64,000 bases of DNA from Haliclona indistincta (Eukaryota; Porifera; Demospongiae; Haplosclerida; Chalinidae), in assembly GCA_964017065.1 (NCBI GenBank), contig OZ024788.1:838727-902726 (forward strand), written 5' to 3'. Shown here piece after piece: positions 1-12,050 of this stretch (the first letter of the stretch is position 1; every line of letters begins with the position of its first letter). The notes under the pieces were generated by a model that saw nothing but the letters and a program-made list of their open reading frames with translations, did not search any database and was not told the DNA's origin. The translations under genes were made by a program, and so were the position numbers.

Positions 1-71
1 GAAGCAGAATGTTTTACTTAATTACATATACAAAATCCACCTAAATCCACTTTGGGGAAAAATGTTTATGG
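1..71 (+). repeat. Left arm of a 71-bp inverted repeat pair (mate 10694-10764)
   Basis: Read against the reverse complement of 10694-10764, the first 10 bases match, 14 bases differ, and the last 47 bases match at about 42 positions with no gap. The pair encloses the PIN/CXC reading frame and the TTAA elements. It could be the terminal repeats of a 10.7-kb element, or two opposite-facing copies of one LINE 3' end, because the right arm touches LINE-like sequence. The window begins here, so any outer target duplication cannot be seen. Confidence 0.6.
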
Positions 72-192
72 TTATTTAAAAAGCAATAAAATGTTAGTTG
101 TATTTTTGAGGTGCTTGTAAACAAGATCTTGTAATTTGCACCTTAGCTTGTTAATTTCTGGAAAATATTACATGACCACTCCTTTGTGCCAA

Positions 193-805
193 TTAACCAC
201 TTACCTTACTATATACTGCTTGAATCAACTAGGCTCGATGGAGCAGTGTAACTAGCCGCTCCATCAAGCCAATTATAATGCACTATGGCAGGCCACAAAG
301 ACCTGACAATTGTGCGTTGGGTGTGAAGCCCCACCCCAAGTCCCGCCCAAAGACACGCCCAATGAAGACGTCATTTGTGATGTGACGGCGTGTTATGAGA
401 TATGAATCACGTGAGCCGTCGTGACACATGAGATGAGGTCACTAGTATAAAGGATGACGTATAGTTGGAGGCGTGGCTAGGGGCGGAACAAAGGGGTGTG
501 CCCACACATCACACCAAGGGACAAGTGTCCCCTGGTGGAGTTAATAACAAAATAAATGACGAAAGGAAAGAACAACAATGCTTGTAAGAACGATGTTGTT
601 GGGAGGGGATGGTGGACAGAAGTAGCAGCTTCACCTCGACACTTTGGAGTAAGGTGACAGCTGCAGACTGAGGCGCGTGCTCGTAATGGAGATGTGCGCA
701 TGCGTGTCCGGGCAGGCCACGCAGGAGCGGCGCTGCCGGACACGAGTGTGTTTATTATAGTCGGTGGTTAACCTTATTTAAAGCTACGCTCTAAATATCA
801 TTTAA
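193..805 (+). mobile_element. TTAA-bounded short repeat element (copy I)
   Basis: This 613-bp unit lies between TTAA tetranucleotides. Its first ~310 bases recur at 802-1111 and its last ~185 bases recur at 5452-5639, so it looks like an internally deleted sister of copy II. It has a TATA-like TATAAAGG near 447, CRE-like TGACG motifs, a short hairpin at 522-543 and an AATAAA near 550. It therefore resembles either an LTR-like promoter unit or a piggyBac-type non-autonomous element. The outer ends are not inverted repeats of each other, so the class is uncertain. Confidence 0.55.
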
Positions 806-3800
806 CCACTTACCTTACTATATACTGCTTGAATCAACTAGGCTCGATGGAGCAGTGTAACTAGCCGCTCCATCAAGCCAATTATAATGCACTATGGCAG
901 GCCACAAAGACCTGACAATTGTGCGTTGGGTGTGAAGCCCCACCCCAAGTCCCGCCCAAAGACACGCCCAATGAAGACGTCATTTGTGATGTGACGGCGT
1001 GTTATGAGATATGAATCACGTGAGCCGTCGTGACACATGAGATGAGGTCACTAGTATAAAGGATGACGTATAGTTGAAGGCGTGGCTAGGGGCGGAACAA
1101 AGGGGTGTGCCCATACGTCGCCCAAAAGGTTGTCTTGTCTTTCTTGTTTCCTTCTTTCTCTCCTTCTTTATAAAGCGACGAGGGGATGCACGATCCCAAT
1201 GCTAATTGTTGTGGACAAAGCAAGAGCCACGAATGATGACCCTACCAGAAGAAGGGGTGTTGTTGGGGTAATCCGGGAAAAATGTAGGGGAGAACAGCCA
1301 TGCACTATATATGATGTCAATGATGTTGAGACATCGACATGACAATAGATGATTGTTTTAACAGTATATGCGTTCCCCACCCTGCCTGCTGTTCGATATC
1401 CGATTTTTTGGGGCTGAGATTTGCCTGCAATTCAAGCTTGTATTCAAACTGCATGTGTTTATACCCTATACGCATACTAGGATATGGGTATAGTTTTGGC
1501 TCTTCTATGAAAAAGAGACATGTTCTGGTCGGCAACAGTAGATGTTCTGATGGCTCTTGGCTACAATTGCATTGTCCCGTTCACAAGTGTATGTAGCTTC
1601 GTTATTTTAGAGAGGGGTGTACACCAGGGGAACTGTTTAGGAGAACTGCACACATGTGTGCTTCTGAAGTGCAGCTTGTAGACCTGATAACAATAATTAT
1701 TGAGTATGGAGTGGACATGAATGCGATTGTATTGGATAGTATCAAGAGTAGCGTTCCAGAATGACTGAATGCATCTGAGTACATACTCGACATGGCACCA
1801 CAAAAATGGATTTGCGCGAGAGCATGAGCGCAGCAAGCATCATCTGCTCACAGTCAAAGGAACTGTTGCACCTGACATTACAATGATAAGTTTTGTCTTG
1901 ACAGAGGATTCTGTTTTTGTCGACTACAAGAGTTCTTGAGACGCATACAGCTGATGAGGCATGGATTTCCCATGTAGAGTTAACCGGGAAATGAAACTGT
2001 GAGTGTATTAGCCAATGAATCTTTATTTGGCAAGACTAGCCTGACTTAACAGACCGTGTGAGAACACGCATGGGGGGAGGGACTGGAACAGGCCTCTGAA
2101 TATGAGACTGAAGTCTGTAGCATAATTATGGTTAATAGAATATGCCTAGATAAAAGGTGTTGCTTCTGATAGATCATTGGAATGGACATTCTAATAAACA
2201 GTGAAAATGTAGGAGGTTGAGAATTTTTAGGCATATTCACTCCAGACACCGAATATTCGTTAAACTGGATTGCGTCCAGTTTAAGTGCGTTCGCCCATGA
2301 TTGCTACTCTAGATTAAGTCCAGGCTACCGCTGGTCCTGGTTTCAATCTGGAATGATGCGGGGTGACGTGCACATGCGTGCATGTGCATGCATTGAGCGT
2401 GAGGACGGAGAAGACAACTTCCTCCAGCAATGTGCTTAGAACGAGAGCCACATCTGTTTGGAGGAGTTTGCTTGCTTAGACGTGGCACTATATGTTGAAG
2501 TACCAATGCAGGCAAGGCGATTTTGACCGGTACGGTAAGTACTTGTCAACACCAGATGTAAAAGGTATAGCAAGGCGATTTTGTAGCACACATTGGGCAT
2601 GGTTTGACACCCGATGTACGTTCATAATAGGAGACGATTTGCATTGTCTAACATTGTGACACAAATAGGTGCATGGTCTGGACGGTAAAGACTCATGGGT
2701 ACACTAGTACCGATGGAACTAGAGTCTTGGCTGCTATGTAAGCACTTGCCCTGGAGTGCGTGAGGGAGACAGGGGCACTGCAGCAAGTAGTTTTGGACGG
2801 ACTCTAATGGACATGAATAAAAGTTGCGCATAGAGGATACTGCCAGAGGAGAATCCCTCTACCCCACAAAGAGCTATGGGCCGGGCGGGGTAGCTTGGTA
2901 GGAATGAATATAGGGGGTGGACAGTGGGTGGATAAGGACTGGTCACAAGGAGGAATGCATGTACGTTTCCTCCTTAGATGACCCCTATGGTTCATTATTA
3001 TGAGTTTTATGGTGCAGGCCTAAGTTGTGAGAGACAGGAGATCCATTACATACAGAGAAAGAGACCTGCAGGTGAGGAGGACATCGCCATGCAGTGTTCT
3101 CAACGGCTGAGAAACTGACTGCCTATGGGAGAAACTGGTCGCCAAGATGGGCAGAGAGGTTAAGGTGGACTAGAGCCACGTAATTCTTTGAAGTGGTTAT
3201 AGCCGTCAGCTATGGCAGCAAAGTATGTATAGAGTTAGGGGCTTTCACACAACTGGCAGAGAGTCCATACTGGTCCATAGAGCAATGGGGGCCGTTGTGT
3301 GGTAATAAACTTATTTATCAGGGACTCAAAATTTACGCACACAGTGGTGTAGACATGGCAAGAGAAGCTACGTCGCTGCTTCAGGTACTCCAACAGTGAC
3401 CCTGGAGGTCAGTGTGCTTAGGGGTTCCACTGGTGGGAGTGGTCTGCAGTCAATCTTCCCCTAGTGCTACATTAGTACTGGTATAACAAGGAGAGATTGT
3501 ATGGGTTGATCATCTCGGGACAGTGGTTTGTGCCGATAATGAGTTGGTACGAGTTGATAATGATAATGAGTTCCATTCAGCTTCCCTGAGCTGAATGGAA
3601 GCTGAAAAAGCTCAAAATGTTGAATAGCTCAGTATGGCCATACCCTTAATTTTGACTAAATGAAACAGGTGAATGTGATATGCAACAGGTTTGGCTAGAA
3701 GTAGAGGCCTCCTGTGTTATTGCTGATGTGGTAGGAGAGAATGGCCGGAGTACAAGGAGATGTCACCTTGAGAGATGTGAGCCAATGAGAAGTTATAGAG

Positions 3801-4809
3801 CAAAAATATGTGCATGGATGTGTGTGATGGCTGAATAGGCACACACTGTTCAGAGGTATAAGTTCGATACTGCCAAGCTTTGTACAGGAGTGTTATATAC
3901 ACAGTGGCAGTGCCTATAGACAAGGTCATGAGCATATTCTGAATGTGAGTCCTTCCATTACCACATGTCCTTGGTTAGGAAGTGTCTGGTTTGGATGGGA
4001 GGCATAGTGAGTGCTGCGGATGTTGAATCCACAAGGATATAATATAGGACCGGCTGTGTGATGAGAATGACCCATCACTGATAGAGTATGTATGAAGTTA
4101 TGTTGACAGAGTAAGCATGAGAACCACTGCGGAGAGGCAATGATGGACACACAGTAGCTAGATGAGAGCTGTTACTGTACCTACAAGAGGTGTAGCGAGG
4201 AAGAAACTGACGGGACAGTCTTGTCAAGAAACAACACACATGTGCAGTGATGCTGTAAAAGGAGATTCGAGGAGTAGCCTGACAAGGCCACAAATGGAAC
4301 ACCGAGGTTGAGAGCGGTAAGAACCACAGTGCGCCAGAGCGTGCACAGAGGTGTCTCAGAGGAAGTGGTAAGAAACCACAGTGCTGCCGGAGCAGGCTTA
4401 GGAGTCAACTTAGTAGGAGAGGTAAGAACCACAGTGCCGCCAGAGCGGGCGTAGAGGTGTCTCAATAGGAGTGGTAAAACCACAGTGCCGCCGGAGCGGG
4501 CTTAGGAGCCAACATAGTAGGAGTGGTAAGAACCACAGTGCCGCCAGAGCGGGCGTAGAGGTGTCTCAATAGGAGTGGTAAGAACCACAGTGCCGCCAGA
4601 GCGTGCACAGAGGTGTCCCAGAGGGAGTGGTAAGAACCACAGTGCTGCCAGAGCAGGCTTAGGAGTCAACTTAGTAGGAGTGGTAGGAACCACAGTGCTG
4701 CCGGAGCAGGCTTAGGAGTCAACTTAGTAGGAGTGGTAAGAACCACAGTGCCGCCAGAGTGGGCGTAGAGGTCACAGGATGGTGACAGCAAGTGAGACAC
4801 ACCAACCAG

Positions 4810-4850
<41 letters not shown>

Positions 4851-5639
4851 AGAGATAGAGAGAAAGAGAAAAGAAGTGGAGAATCAGAAGTGCCCAGGTC
4901 AGATCAGTCATCACAGGCTTTCAGGGGGACAAGAAGTGGAACTATGCCGCCCACGACAACACAATGGACTACATGTTGCTATCAAGCAGGACTGCAAGAA
5001 TACAGACTGAACAGAGATGGCATATATCGTGTGCTTTACATGTAAAGCGATTTCTATAAGGCTTTTCTTAATGCAAGCATAACAGAACAGTGGGGAGAGA
5101 TCAAAGAATAACTCACTGCTGTCATACAAAATGGCGGTACATCACGTGATGCGGACCGTGATCATGCATACGCTTTGTAGGCCGCCAGTAGGATCAACTG
5201 AGTTCTTTCCGGCGAATTTTCCAATAGAGAGAGCTGGGAAACGCTGACAGCGCCTCCGTGGACTCGTCCTGCACAGCCGCTTGAGCCGAGCCTTGTTCAT
5301 AGAGGTAGCCTTGTACTTGATGGTCACGGGCCGAGTTCCAGTCTGACTACAGCGCTAGTCGCGCCGCCATACCAAGTAGCAGGTATGGCTGAAGCACCGT
5401 GTAGCACTGAGCAGCGCGATCGCTTCTAGACTCGATGAACGCGATCGATACAGAAGTAGCAGCTTCACCTCGACACTTTGGAGTAAGGTGACAGCTGCAG
5501 ACTGAGGCGCGTGCTCGTAATGGAGATGTGCGCATGCGTGTCCGGGCAGGCCACGCAGGAGCGGCGCTGCCGGACACGAGTGTGTTTATTATAGTCGGTG
5601 GTTAACCTTATTTAAAGCTACGCTCTAAATATCATTTAA
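802..5639 (+). mobile_element. TTAA-bounded long repeat element (copy II), no intact gene
   Basis: It starts with the same ~310 bases as copy I and ends with the same ~185 bases, but carries about 4.3 kb of other DNA (1112-5451) between them. Copies I and II abut and share one TTAA at 802-805. No frame above about 100 codons is open in the interior and I recognise no transposase, gag or polymerase motif. The interior holds a 55-bp tandem array (4284-4775) and a GA tract. It may be a decayed autonomous parent of copy I, or copy I carrying an insertion. Confidence 0.5.
4284..4775 (+). repeat. Tandem array of a ~55-bp unit, followed by a (GA)n tract at 4816-4870
   Basis: The words AACCACAGTGC and CCGCCAGAGCGGGC recur about every 50-60 bases, roughly nine times. 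The units differ by substitutions, for example GTGCCGCC versus GTGCTGCC. The open frames across the array are by-products of the repetition. A GA microsatellite follows directly. Confidence 0.8.
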
Positions 5640-5789
5640 TGCTCCGTCCTGCATTCAGCTGGTGTGACAGAAATTGCATTATTCACTTCACTGTCAGTTT
5701 CTTTACCTGTGTAAGTTCTGAAGTTACAGGCTATGGCTATTTATGTTCATTGTCTCTATAGATCAAGTTGATCCGTATGATAGCTTACT

Positions 5790-8700
5790 ATGATGGATGA
5801 TGATACAGGGCAATCTTCGGCTTCAGTTGACATAGCCAGCAGCTTCTCTTGTGTTATCTGTAAGGAGAGGTTTAATGATAAACCAACTGCAGTATCTGAT
5901 AAGGGTATTAATACCCTTATCAGATTTAGTGAAAAGCGTGGCTTTCCAGAGCTTTCGGCCCAGTTAACTGAATGTAAGACACCAGTCTATGTACACAAAG
6001 AATGTCGTAGAGATTTTACTAATCCAAGAAGGTCATCATCATGTAGTAATTATGCGACAGAAAGCGAATTACCCCCTGCGAAAAAGTTAAGATCCAGCGT
6101 GTCACCTTTTGATTGGAAAAGGAATTGTGTGCTTTGTGGTAATTTTGCTAAGTTCGATCCTCGCCATCCAGAAAGAGATAAAGTTCACCATGTAAGAACG
6201 CTGCCTATGCGTAACAAGCTTATTGAGTGCTGTGACAAAAGAGAGGACACATGGGCGTCTGAGGTAAAAAATCGTCTTTGTGGATGCATTGATTTGGTTG
6301 CCGCAGAGGCAATTTATCATACAAATTGCTATTCACGATTTTTACTGAATAAAGAGCAAAATGCAACAACTACTAATGTTTTAGGCAGGCCTCAGGACAA
6401 GAAAATGTTACATTGCTTCGATTTACTCTGCCAGTGGCTCAAATCAAATCCTGATGCTGAGCTCTATACACTAACGGAACTGCATGACAAGATGATAGAA
6501 TTATCAGATGGATCAGAAGTTTATTCCGTTAAATGGTTGAAACAGAAATTGCATGAGCACTATGAAGATTTGATTTTTTTTGCAGAAGTTGATGGGCGTG
6601 GTAACGTTTTATGCTTTAAAAACATGGCAAACTTCATTGTCAACGACAAGTGGTACTCAGAAAGGAAGAAAGATACGAAGGAAGAATTAGAGCGCATAGT
6701 AATTGCTGCTGCAAAGATTATTAGAGCAGAAATCAGAGAAATTGAATTTGATTTAAAGTCTTACCCCACGAATGAAGATATTGCTGATGTTAACAAAGGC
6801 AAAGAATGGATACCACACCATCTTCAAACATTCTTGGCAACAATTATGCACTCTGAAATTAAGAAAAACAGCATTGGTCATGCTATTATACAGGCTGCCA
6901 GGCCAAGGTCAGTCATAACTCCTACGCTCTTTGGCATTGGTGTCGAGATGGATCATGTGTTCGGATCAAGGTGGCTTGTAGATCAATTAGCACGATTTGG
7001 CTTCTCCATCAGTTATGATGAGGTAAACAGATACAAACAATCTGTTATTGAAAGTGAAAACCTAAGTAACTTGCTTACAGAGTACATTCCAGGTACTTTT
7101 ACTCAGTGAGTAGCAGACAATGTTGACCACAATGTGGCAACATTAGATGGCAAAGGTAGTCTGCATGGTATGGGAATCATAGCTATTTCAACTGCTAAAG
7201 ATAATGCACCACTTATTGCAAAACCACGTGTAATCAGAAGGCTGCAGCAACGTATGACAATAAATGAGCTATTAAACGACAAAGCAGTACCTCTTTTGCA
7301 GTATATATGTTCTGGTGAGAGAGGTCTTGCCTCCATTATCTACAAACCAGTTGTTGAATTGCAAGTTCCACAAACGTTGCCTGCAGATTTATACTCTGAT
7401 GTACTTTGGCATAGTGCATGGACGTGCTGCTACAATACATGTAGACCAAGGCCAAGCTGGTCTGGTGTTATGCAGCATGCCTTCTCTGATGGATCAGTTC
7501 CTAAATCAGAAGTGCTTCTTCTACCAATAATAGATTTGAACCCTTCCGATGAAAGCTGTATATACTCAACTTTGATTTATATTCAAAGACAAGCTGAGCA
7601 TTTAAATATAACCACTCCATGTATAACATTTGATCAGCCATTGTGGCTTAAAGCACTGGAAATAATAACATCCAAATCTATGAATATAGTTTGCAGGCTT
7701 GGTGGTTTTCATACAATGATGAGCTTTATGGGCAGTATTGGCTCGATGATGAAAGGGTCAGGACTAGAGGAAGCATTAGAAACTGTTTATGGGCCAAATG
7801 CTGTTTCTCAAATGATGTCAGGTAAAGCCGTATCAAGAGCATTGCGTGGGCATTTCATTGTAGAAGCTGCGTTAGTCAACAAGTTATTGCTTGCTGTATT
7901 ACCAGTAGAGGAAAGTCCTTTAGAGCCTATTGTAGACAGAAATGATTCTGAAACAAATGACGACAATTTTGTATTGGAAACACACACCAGTACAATGGCT
8001 TCAGGACAAAATCTTGATGCTGTTGAACTACAGAAGATTAACGAGCTATACAAAGGAATAGAAGACAAATCTGTACCAGTATGTGATATTGCAGAATCAA
8101 AGGAACTGGTCAAGTTGAAGGAGTGTTTACTTGCACATAAAGCATTTCTTGCCGAGAAATCCCGAACTGCCAAATTATGGTTGCAGTATATTGAGTACGT
8201 GGAAACATTGAAGGTATTTATTCGGGCTGAGAGAACAGGAAACTGGTATCTGCATCTTCTAGCTGTAGAAAAAATGCTAAATTTGTTTGCGGCTACAGGT
8301 CATATTCACTACGCCAAAAGTGCCAGACTGTATTTGCAGCAAATGCGGGAGCTACCTAGTACTCATCCTTGGTTACATCACTGCTTTAGTGAACAAGGAT
8401 TCCATACCGTTCGCAGAAGCTGCAGATATTGGGCTGGTTTGTGGACTGACCTGATAATTGAACAAGTGATGATGCGATCAATCAAAAGCCGTGGAGGGCT
8501 AACAAGAGGCAGGGGTGTAACAGAAAGTGTTCGACTGCAATGGGTATATAGCATGCATAAGTGTGCTGGAGTCCATGATGCTTTGACAACAGCTACAAGC
8601 TTAAGACACAGAACATCAGAACAACATGTGGAGCTGGGAACATCAAGGAGTAAGCGTGATTGTGAAGACCTCAAAAAGATTCAAAACTGGTTTGACCAAT

Positions 8701-10325
8701 ATGAGCCATTTAATCAATACCAACCAAAACTATGTTCTTTATCAACTGGCTTAACAGCTGCTGATGATGATAATGTGAACTGTGATCAAACAGAACAGGT
8801 TGGATGCCAAATTCACAAACAGCTGAACATGGTCCCTGTCGCTAATGCTGCTATTAAAAGAAGCGACCAAGTGCGAACTCTGGACCACTTGCGTCCAGGG
8901 ATACTAGTAGACAAGAAAAAAATTCATATTAACCCAACCCAGCTTTTCACAAGGTTGATTGGTATTGTGCAAAGAGAAGATGACATGGCTCCATTTTTTA
9001 ATTATGAGCTGACTTCAATCCCAACATCATTATTTAAAAACAATAGTTTGCGCAAAACTGACAAGGCACAGCTAGCGAGATCCCTAAAAAGTGGTACAGA
9101 GCTATCTCCACTTAATACACAAGCAAGATATGTTCTTGATGGGGGTGCTCTGATTCACAGAGTGAAATGGGAGAAGAAAGTGACATATAGAGATGTAGTA
9201 AAACAATATGTAGGCTATGTGCGTGCTAAATACAACAATTGCTTTGTTGTTTTTGATGGCTATCAAAGCCCATCAATCAAAGACAGTGAGCATCAGAGAA
9301 GAGCTCAAAAAGCATGTGCTGATATTCAAGTTACAGAATGCATAGAAGCTCATGCACATCAGGAAACATTTTATTCTAACAAAGATAACAAAGCACAGTT
9401 TATCTTGCTGCTAAGTCGTTATTTAAAATCTAATGGTCAGACAGTACACAATTCTACTGGTGATGCTGACACTTTAATTGTTAATTGTGCTCTTCAAATT
9501 GCGATGGATGGGCAGGAAGTCAATGTGGTTGCTGACGACACGGATGTGCTCATTTTGCTAATGCACCACTGGAGAGACAGCATGGCAGATGTGTACATTC
9601 TTTCTCAACCCAAGAGCACATCAAAGAAAGGCTTGCAAGTTTGGAGAATACGTGATTTGGTTGCCAAAGCTGGAACCTTAATAGTATCTCACCTCCTATT
9701 CCTACATGCATGGAGTGGATGTGACTCAACCTCTGCTACCTTTGGACAAGGCAAAACAAGCCTCATCAAGAAGATTCAGGACAATGCAGAGGTGCAGCAG
9801 ATATCTTCACTGATAAGTGATTCTCAAGTCACAGCTGAAGAAGTCGGAAAAGCTGGTGCTCGTCTGTTTGTTATATTATATGGTGGTAAGCAAGAAGACA
9901 GCTTAAACTTTTTGCGGTATGTGAAGTTCATGGACATGGTTTCATCCAGTAAGGAAATTGACCCACAGAAGCTACCACCTACAGAGAGAGCAGCACATTA
10001 TCATAGCTTGAGAGTTCATTTGCAGGTCATCCTCTGGAAGAAGCTTATGCATGAAGACTTGCAATTGAATCCTCAGCATTGGGGTTGGACACTTGACTCT
10101 GATGGCACTCTCCTGTCTCCAATAATGACAGACATGGCTGCTGCACCAGAAACACTACTAAAATTTGTACGGTGCAAATGCAAGCTTTCTTCAAGAAATC
10201 CTTGTGGAACAAATTTGTGCTCTTGCCGAAAACATGGACTCAAGTGTGTCACAGCATGTGGAGATTGCAGAGGAGAAGGTTGTGGAAACGCAGAGGACAT
10301 TATTTTCGACTCTGAAGAAGATTAA
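5790..10325 (+). pseudogene. PIN/FEN-like nuclease-domain protein with C-terminal CXC cysteine motif, one in-frame stop
   Basis: A single frame runs from ATG 5790 to TAA 10323-10325 (1,511 codons), broken only by TGA at 7107-7109 (codon 440). Homology-like sequence (VADNVDHN...DGKGSLHGMGI) continues at once in the same frame, so this looks like a recent nonsense change of one codon, perhaps TGG. The N-terminus has two Cys/His clusters (about residues 14-75 and 110-185) that look zinc-binding. About residues 1117-1340 resemble a PIN/FEN-type nuclease core: DGGALIH, GDADT near 1224, DDTDVLILL near 1249 and HAWSGCDSTS. The end (from about 1462) is a CKCK...CSCRKHGLKC cysteine-rich CXC segment. 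I know this architecture only as a multicopy protein of invertebrate genomes, often repeat-associated; its function is not established. A possible 5'UTR intron spans about 5711-5761. AATAAA follows at 10354. Alternatives are selenocysteine or readthrough at the TGA, or an assembly error. Confidence 0.7.
5894..5925. repeat. Perfect 32-bp palindrome inside coding sequence
   Basis: Sixteen bases on each side of the centre (between 5909 and 5910) are exactly complementary, with core AAGGGTATTAATACCCTT. It lies in the PIN/CXC frame, where it encodes SDKGINTLIRF. A perfect palindrome of this length in a coding region is unlikely by chance, but no function is evident. Confidence 0.85.
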
Positions 10326-10353
10326 CGCACTGTAATGGATGCATTATCATGTC

Positions 10354-10359
10354 AATAAA
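10354..10359 (+). promoter_or_regulatory. Polyadenylation signal AATAAA
   Basis: The canonical hexamer lies 29 bases after the stop codon of the PIN/CXC frame. This spacing fits a compact 3'UTR. An AT-rich stretch without genes continues to about 10690. Confidence 0.5.
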
Positions 10360-10693
10360 TCAACTAATCACAAACTTTTATAATAGTTTCTATAAATCTT
10401 ATACTGTAAACACTTTACTTGTACAATAGTTGATATGAAAATGCTTTCAAAAGAGAAATTTTTGACTTTATTAATTGGTGCTAAAATTCAACATTGGAGA
10501 TAAAAGTTTTAGATATGACTGGCAGAAAATCAGCCATTTTAATCATCCTATCACAAAAGAATTTTTCTTGTAGCACATACAGGATCTATACTTGATCAGG
10601 AAGTGCTGGTTGTTCCCTATAATGGCAAATCAGGAAAAATATTTGTAAAATAATTGTATTCATTGAATAATTAATTAGTTTTTAAACAAACGT

Positions 10694-10764
10694 CCATAAA
10701 AATTTTTCCCCGAAGTGGATTCAGGTGGATTTTGGATATGTTGTTGTCCATAAGATTCTGCTTC
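10694..10764 (-). repeat. Right arm of the 71-bp inverted repeat pair (mate 1-71)
   Basis: This is the reverse-complement partner of 1-71. On its outer side (from 10765) it adjoins the minus-strand LINE reverse-transcriptase remnant, so it may belong to that LINE rather than being a transposon terminus. Confidence 0.6.
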
Positions 10765-11310
10765 ATTTGGTACAAAAATTTCTTCTATACCAATTTCTTC
10801 CCGGTTCAACCCTTCAACAGCCAGACTATAGGCATATCCTCACTGCAGTGCCAGAGAACCACTTGGGTAACCTGAGAATTCTTCTACCAATTTCAAGTTG
10901 GAAATGCTCCAGTAATCGAATTGCTGAAATGTCCAACAGCCATGTCTCACTGCCATACAATAGGATGGGGAGCACACAAGTTTTGTAAATACTGACAGCT
11001 GAAAGTGGATTCAAGTGACCCTGGAAGGCCTCAATTTTCCCAAAGGCAAAGAAGGCCTTTCTAGCTTTACAAATGTTCTCTTGAACAGACTTGAGTGCAG
11101 AGAGATTATGGCTCCACCATGTTCCAAGGCACTTGGCTTCAGGAAGGGTAGTGATGATGTTAGTTTGACTGAGTTCTATCTGTTCTGGCAGGAATGGCTG
11201 ACGTGAGATTCTAACGATTTCCGTCTTTGATGAGTTGACCTTCAAGCTATTCCTGGAAGTGAAGTCATTGATGATGCTGACTTGAGAAGAGATTTGACTT
11301 TTGGAGGAGG
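10765..11310 (-). pseudogene. LINE reverse transcriptase C-terminal remnant
   Basis: The minus strand from about 11310 to 10826 stays open and reads ...LKVNSSKTEIVRIS, KCLGTWWSHNL, then SIYKTCVLPILLYGSETW. These are hallmarks of the thumb and post-RT region of non-LTR retrotransposons. The catalytic YADD block would lie upstream but is absent, because the frame starts at a junction near 11310. This is a 5'-truncated fragment with no function of its own. Confidence 0.8.
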
Positions 11311-12050
11311 CGATGGATAATAACCCTAGCGCATGCGCCGAGGGTTAATAATAATACTCACAAAAATTAATTACTAATAGCTCCAATATTGATTCTGCAT
11401 GTTTACAGGGCATAAAATGAATTCATTCTGCATTAGATCATCCTAAAATGAATCAAACTACAAGGAATGTCAATTTTACTGGTGTAAACCACTTTGTGAT
11501 GCTAGACTAACCATGCACTCTGCTGGTACTATGTAAAAAGTCTTGAGCTAAGAACCTTTACATGCACATCAGTCTGTGTACATCATAAGTATATTGATGC
11601 CAGTTTGAGCTAATACCTTCACACACTCTGCCACAACCATGCAGCTGCATGTATCCATCCACTATCTGTATGCAACACAATCGAGTTTATTTTCCCTGAC
11701 AATAATATGACTGCATGCTCACAAACCCTGCAATCTAACCCACACTTTGGTTCTAAGGTCTGCAAGTTTTTTTGGTAGATATTTACTGATTTCACCGTCA
11801 CAACAGGATCTTCTTCTCCATCCAGATCCAGACTGCATTTCATTGTAACAGCCTGGATATTTTCATGATCAAAGACGTTCACGGTGGTGGCAGCGCCTCC
11901 ATTGCATATACAAGCAGGCAGGCAGGCTATAGCTGCAGCTTAGTGCAAAAAGTGACACCGGTACCAAGAACTTGGCAATTCCGGCGATCCATCCGATCAT
12001 GCACTGCGCGGTGATATGTGACCCACCGTGCGCGGCATGAGTCATGAGAC
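11311..12050. other. Gene-free stretch with an imperfect palindrome at 11319-11348
   Basis: No credible reading frame is seen. Near the left edge AACCCTAGCGCATGCGC is followed by its near reverse complement CGAGGGTT, a possible hairpin or MITE end. Toward the right edge (11953-12045) are GACACCGG, GGTGATATGTGACC and GCATGAGTCATGAG. Related words reappear at 13741-13825, beyond the LINE copy, so that LINE inserted into this older repeat. Confidence 0.45.
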
